DNA from: Bacillota bacterium
GTDB lineage: Bacteria; Bacillota; Clostridia; Lachnospirales; Lachnospiraceae
NCBI GenBank assembly: GCA_023437715.1
Contig: JAEZFK010000083.1
Coordinates: 91,453-155,452 of the forward strand
DNA length: 64,000 bases
Reading direction: 5' to 3'
In this document: positions 61,032 through 64,000 of the stretch, piece by piece
Position numbering within the stretch: the first letter of the stretch is position 1
Layout: each line of letters opens with the position of its first letter
Program-made: the position numbers and the translations under genes
The notes under the pieces: generated by a model
Seen by the model: the letters and a program-made list of their open reading frames with translations, nothing else
The model's database searches: none
Told to the model about the DNA's origin: nothing

Positions 61032-62270
61032 ATGGATATTTCCATTAATGAAATCAAGGAAGCATTGGATTGGATGTCCTCTTATGGGAAAAACCAGACA
61101 GGGGGGATGACCAGGCTCCTATATTCCGAGAGCTGGCTTGAGGTACAGAAGGCATTAAAGGAAAAATTTGAGCAAATAGGCATGGAAGCAAGGTTTGACG
61201 AAGTGGGAAATTTGTATGGAAGAATGATTGGAACGGAGCCGGAAACCGGTACCATTGCCACAGGCTCCCATGTGGATACTGTGGTGAACGGAGGAAACTT
61301 AGACGGCCAGCTTGGAATCCTTGGAGGATATCTGGCTGTTAAAAACCTGCTGGAAAACCATGGAAGGCCGAGAAAGAATCTTGAGGTCATTTCCATGGCA
61401 GAAGAGGAGGGAAGCAGGTTTCCCTATGTTTTCTGGGGAAGCAAAAACATGTTTGGACTGGCGAAGAAGGAAGAGGTTGAAAATATCACGGATTCAGAGG
61501 GAATTAAATTCGTGGATGCCATGCACCGGTGCGGGTTTGATTTTAAAAAGGACGGCGGCGGCTCCATGGACGATGTAAAGGCATTTATAGAGCTTCATAT
61601 CGAGCAGGGAAATACCCTTGAAATGGAAGGAAAATCCGTAGGAGTAATCACAGGGATTGTAGGGCAGAGAAGATATAACATCACTTTAAAGGGAGAGGCC
61701 AACCATGCGGGAACGACTCTCATGAAATACAGGAAAGACGTGATCCAGGTATTTTCTGAAATCGTATATGATTCCTTAAATAAGGCGAGGGCCATAGGGG
61801 ATCCGCTGGTACTGACCTTTGGAAAAATTGAAGTAAAGCCCAATACGGTGAATGTAGTTCCCGGGGAAGCCTTATTTACCATGGACTGCCGCCATACGGA
61901 TAAATCCCTTTTAAAAAGCATCACCGCTGGGCTGGAAGAAAACATGAAGCAGATTGCAAAAAAATATGGGGTGGAAATCAGCATAGATTTGTGGATGGAT
62001 GAACCGCCTGTTCCCATGAATGAGGAAATGATCCGGCTCATAGAAAGAGTTTGCAGGGAAAAAGGCTTAAATTACAGGATGATGCACAGCGGTGCAGGCC
62101 ATGATTCCCAGATCATAGCCCCCCGGATTCCCACAGGAATGCTTTTTGTCCCCAGCATTAAGGGGATCAGCCATAATCCGGCGGAACGGACGGAGCTGTC
62201 TGATTTGAAACAGGGAATTGAAGCCTTGAAATCGTCTCTATACGAATTATCATATCAACAGGAAAAGTGA
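61032..62270 (+). CDS. Allantoate amidohydrolase / M20-family amidase
   Basis: 412 residues. Dinuclear metal ligands in GSHVDTVVNGGNLDGQLG, MAEEEGSRFP and LHIEQGNTLE, plus the late ISHNPAER. This is the AllC / N-carbamoyl-L-amino-acid hydrolase / ureidoglycolate group. The ureidoglycine-aminohydrolase remnant 1.3 kb downstream favours allantoate as substrate, giving ureidoglycine, ammonia and CO2. RBS CAGGAGG. First gene of a three-gene unit with an MFS transporter. Confidence 0.82.
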   Translation: MDISINEIKEALDWMSSYGKNQTGGMTRLLYSESWLEVQKALKEKFEQIGMEARFDEVGNLYGRMIGTEPETGTIATGSHVDTVVNGGNLDGQLGILGGYLAVKNLLENHGRPRKNLEVISMAEEEGSRFPYVFWGSKNMFGLAKKEEVENITDSEGIKFVDAMHRCGFDFKKDGGGSMDDVKAFIELHIEQGNTLEMEGKSVGVITGIVGQRRYNITLKGEANHAGTTLMKYRKDVIQVFSEIVYDSLNKARAIGDPLVLTFGKIEVKPNTVNVVPGEALFTMDCRHTDKSLLKSITAGLEENMKQIAKKYGVEISIDLWMDEPPVPMNEEMIRLIERVCREKGLNYRMMHSGAGHDSQIIAPRIPTGMLFVPSIKGISHNPAERTELSDLKQGIEALKSSLYELSYQQEK

Positions 62271-62277
62271 GGGTGCT

Positions 62278-63531
62278 ATGGGAGATCAAAGTTTAACAAA
62301 ACAATTGCCAAAGGATTATTGGAAAACAGTCGTATTTACTTTCTGTTTAGGCTGGGTGGTCATCTGGATTTACCGCTCCATGCTGTCGCCGATCTATTCG
62401 GAAATCCAGGGAACTGTAGGGCCCCATTCCAACACGGCAATGGGACTAATTGCAAGCTGCTATTTCTTCGGGTATACATCGCTGCAGATACCGTCCGGCT
62501 TTTTAGTGGACAGATTCGGTCAGAAAAAGGTTCTCATACCGGGCTTTCTTCTCTTTGCTCTGGGAGCTTTCAGCATTGCCATGTCAAGGTCCCTTAATAC
62601 GATTTACCTTGGCAGCGTGTGTGCCGGCATCGGCTGCGGAACTTATTACGGCGCCGCCTTTTCCTTAACTGCGGAGCATGTGCCGCCTGAGAAGAAAGGA
62701 ATATCTACGGCCATTGTCAACAGCGGTTCCGCTCTGGGGCTGATTCTTGGAATGACGGGCTCCAGCTTTATCGTTAAGACAATGCATCTGCCCTGGCAGA
62801 CAATGGTAACGATCTCAGCCAGCCTTATTGTGCTTTTGGTTGTCTGGTTTGCCATTGCCATCAAGGACAGGGGAAGACACCATGCAGTCCAAAGGACAGA
62901 CAGCAAAAAGGCGGAAGAAGCGGATTCAGAAACAGGAAAAAAAGCTTCTCTCCTTTCCCTTAATATGATTTCCTGCTACATACTGTATTTTTCTACCTGC
63001 TACGCCTATTATCTCATTGTGACCTGGCTTCCCAAATTCCTGGAATCAGAAAGAGGGATTACAGGCGGGATGATTGGTCTGGTGGTTTCCATGATATCTG
63101 TTACGGCAGTCCCGGGAGCCCTGTTTTTTGCAGGCCTGTCCGATAAGTTCCGGGGGAAAAAGGCCCTGATCATCATTGGCCTGGAGCTGTCCGCTTTCAT
63201 CCTGGTGGCATTATCCATGTCAATGCCCAATGCCTTATCCCTGACCGTCATTTTACTGCTCTATGGCTTTCTGGGCAAAATGGCCGTTGACCCTGTCCTC
63301 ATATCCTATGTGTCGGACAGAGCCAGCAAAAAGAATATGGCAACCACCCTGGGGCTGTTTAACTTTTTCGGAATGTCCTCATCCATCATTGCGCCGGCGG
63401 TAACAGGATTTATTATTGACAAAACAGGATCAGGAACCGCAGGCTTTTACATCGGGGCGCTGCTGCTTATTCTGGGAACTATACTGTTTCTGATATTTAA
63501 TGCAAGGACATTTTTCAGCAAGGCGAAATAA
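62278..63531 (+). CDS. MFS transporter (anion:cation symporter-like)
   Basis: 417 residues, 12 predicted helices. Motif A is GFLVDRFGQKKVLIPG in loop 2-3; FSLTAEHVPPEKKGISTAIV then NSGSALG is typical of the ACS/hexuronate-like branch. 7 bp after the amidohydrolase gene, so it probably imports allantoate, allantoin or a related ureide (inference). RBS GAGGGTG. Confidence 0.82.
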   Translation: MGDQSLTKQLPKDYWKTVVFTFCLGWVVIWIYRSMLSPIYSEIQGTVGPHSNTAMGLIASCYFFGYTSLQIPSGFLVDRFGQKKVLIPGFLLFALGAFSIAMSRSLNTIYLGSVCAGIGCGTYYGAAFSLTAEHVPPEKKGISTAIVNSGSALGLILGMTGSSFIVKTMHLPWQTMVTISASLIVLLVVWFAIAIKDRGRHHAVQRTDSKKAEEADSETGKKASLLSLNMISCYILYFSTCYAYYLIVTWLPKFLESERGITGGMIGLVVSMISVTAVPGALFFAGLSDKFRGKKALIIIGLELSAFILVALSMSMPNALSLTVILLLYGFLGKMAVDPVLISYVSDRASKKNMATTLGLFNFFGMSSSIIAPAVTGFIIDKTGSGTAGFYIGALLLILGTILFLIFNARTFFSKAK

Positions 63532-63555
63532 TTACAAGATAAAGGAGAATAAACC

Positions 63556-63885
63556 ATGAGCTATATCAATGACAGAACCGGATACCGGGGGGATATTTTA
63601 TCAAGCCGTTCCATTGTAAAAAGAGGGAATTTCGCATTAATAGAGCCCGATGGCCTGGTGAAAAACGTCATACCGGGATTTGAGAAATGTGCGGTAACCA
63701 TTTTGGCTTCCCCTAAAATGGGGGCTTCTTTCGTCGATTATCTGGTGACAATGGAACAGGGCGGAGGCAATCCCAAGGGCTTTGGGGGAGATGGAATTGA
63801 AGTATTCCTCTATATCCTGGAAGGCAGGGTAAAAGTGAAAAATGAAGATAAAGAAGAGGAGCTGTCGGAGGGACAATGTCAATAA
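63556..63885 (+). pseudogene. (S)-ureidoglycine aminohydrolase, truncated to N-terminal cupin
   Basis: 109 residues versus about 250-260 in AllE/UGHY proteins. The N-terminus (GYRGDILSSRSIVKRGNFAL, NVIPGFEKCAVTILASPKMG, EVFLYILEGRVKV) is a clear AllE-type first cupin; the second cupin with the metal site is missing. The frame ends at SEGQCQ, 40 bp before a terminator, so a deletion removed the 3' part. It would have followed allantoate amidohydrolase in purine breakdown. Confidence 0.8.
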
Positions 63886-63918
63886 GTTAAGTCAAACGGG
63901 CTATTGATCATTCACGGT

Positions 63919-63965
63919 AAAAAACAGTTGAAGGGTGATTTTTCATTCTTTCAGCTGTTTTTTTG
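63919..63965 (+). terminator. Terminator after the truncated aminohydrolase gene
   Basis: AAAAAACAG-TTGAA-G-GTGA pairs with CATTCTTTCAG-CTGTTTTTT around TTTTT; long T-run to 63965. Confidence 0.75.
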
Positions 63966-64000
63966 CATTAAAATTAGACAGAGCCAATGTCTGCCTTTTG

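Overview
The window looks like the chromosome of a low-to-mid GC anaerobic Firmicute, most likely a Lachnospiraceae member (Clostridium cluster XIVa, Enterocloster/Lacrimispora/Hungatella type). This rests on the AGGAGG ribosome-binding sites, the protein flavour, a sufCBDSU operon, a glycine riboswitch ahead of a split gcvPA/gcvPB cleavage system, and many sugar and amino-acid ABC transporters. The species is inference. I see no rRNA, tRNA, CRISPR array, transposase or phage genes.

Region by region. 1-3.9 kb is a gene graveyard: pieces of LysR, flavin reductase, AraC and HAD genes with internal deletions and frameshifts, around an intact pyridoxamine-oxidase-like gene and an intact cspA. 3.85-11.2 kb has a methyltransferase and then a fructan/sucrose locus: a LacI repressor divergent from GH32 - solute-binding protein - two permeases - a broken second GH32, with clear palindromic operators. 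11.2-13.1 kb is an MFS exporter and a MarR regulator. 13.3-24.2 kb is the most interesting part. A structured leader RNA precedes twelve co-directional genes: a complete branched-chain-amino-acid-type ABC importer, a cytidylate-kinase-like protein, a D-amino-acid aminotransferase-like protein, a DUF4392 protein, PxpB, PxpC, a DUF1445 protein and PxpA. DUF4392 and DUF1445 are the two halves of mammalian D-glutamate cyclase (DGLUCY), so the operon reads as a D-amino acid -> D-glutamate -> 5-oxoproline -> glutamate route with its own importer.

24.3-31.5 kb is a glycine riboswitch and terminator followed by gcvT-gcvH-gcvPA-gcvPB-lplA-lpd, a complete glycine cleavage operon with lipoylation and dihydrolipoyl dehydrogenase. 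31.6-35.4 kb is a MerR regulator divergent, over a 19-bp-spacer promoter, from two aldo/keto reductases and an iron alcohol dehydrogenase. 35.6-39.4 kb is a tight acyltransferase - GT8 - GT8 - acyltransferase cluster plus a small conserved-looking hydrophilic protein. 39.5-46.0 kb is a metal locus: feoA-feoB-G3E GTPase-(G3E GTPase/permease fusion)-TIGR03943 protein, divergent from a DtxR-family regulator across a 33-bp inverted repeat.

46.2-55.5 kb is accessory: a polysaccharide lyase 8 gene with one in-frame amber codon, a LysR divergent from a P-type proton ATPase, an intact metallo-beta-lactamase-fold protein, two broken genes, a LURP-one-like and a DinB-like protein. 55.6-60.6 kb is sufCBDSU on the minus strand with an operator-like palindrome over its promoter. 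61-64 kb is a purine-degradation fragment: allantoate amidohydrolase, an MFS transporter and a truncated ureidoglycine aminohydrolase. About ten genes carry internal deletions or frameshifts, an unusually high load for 64 kb.
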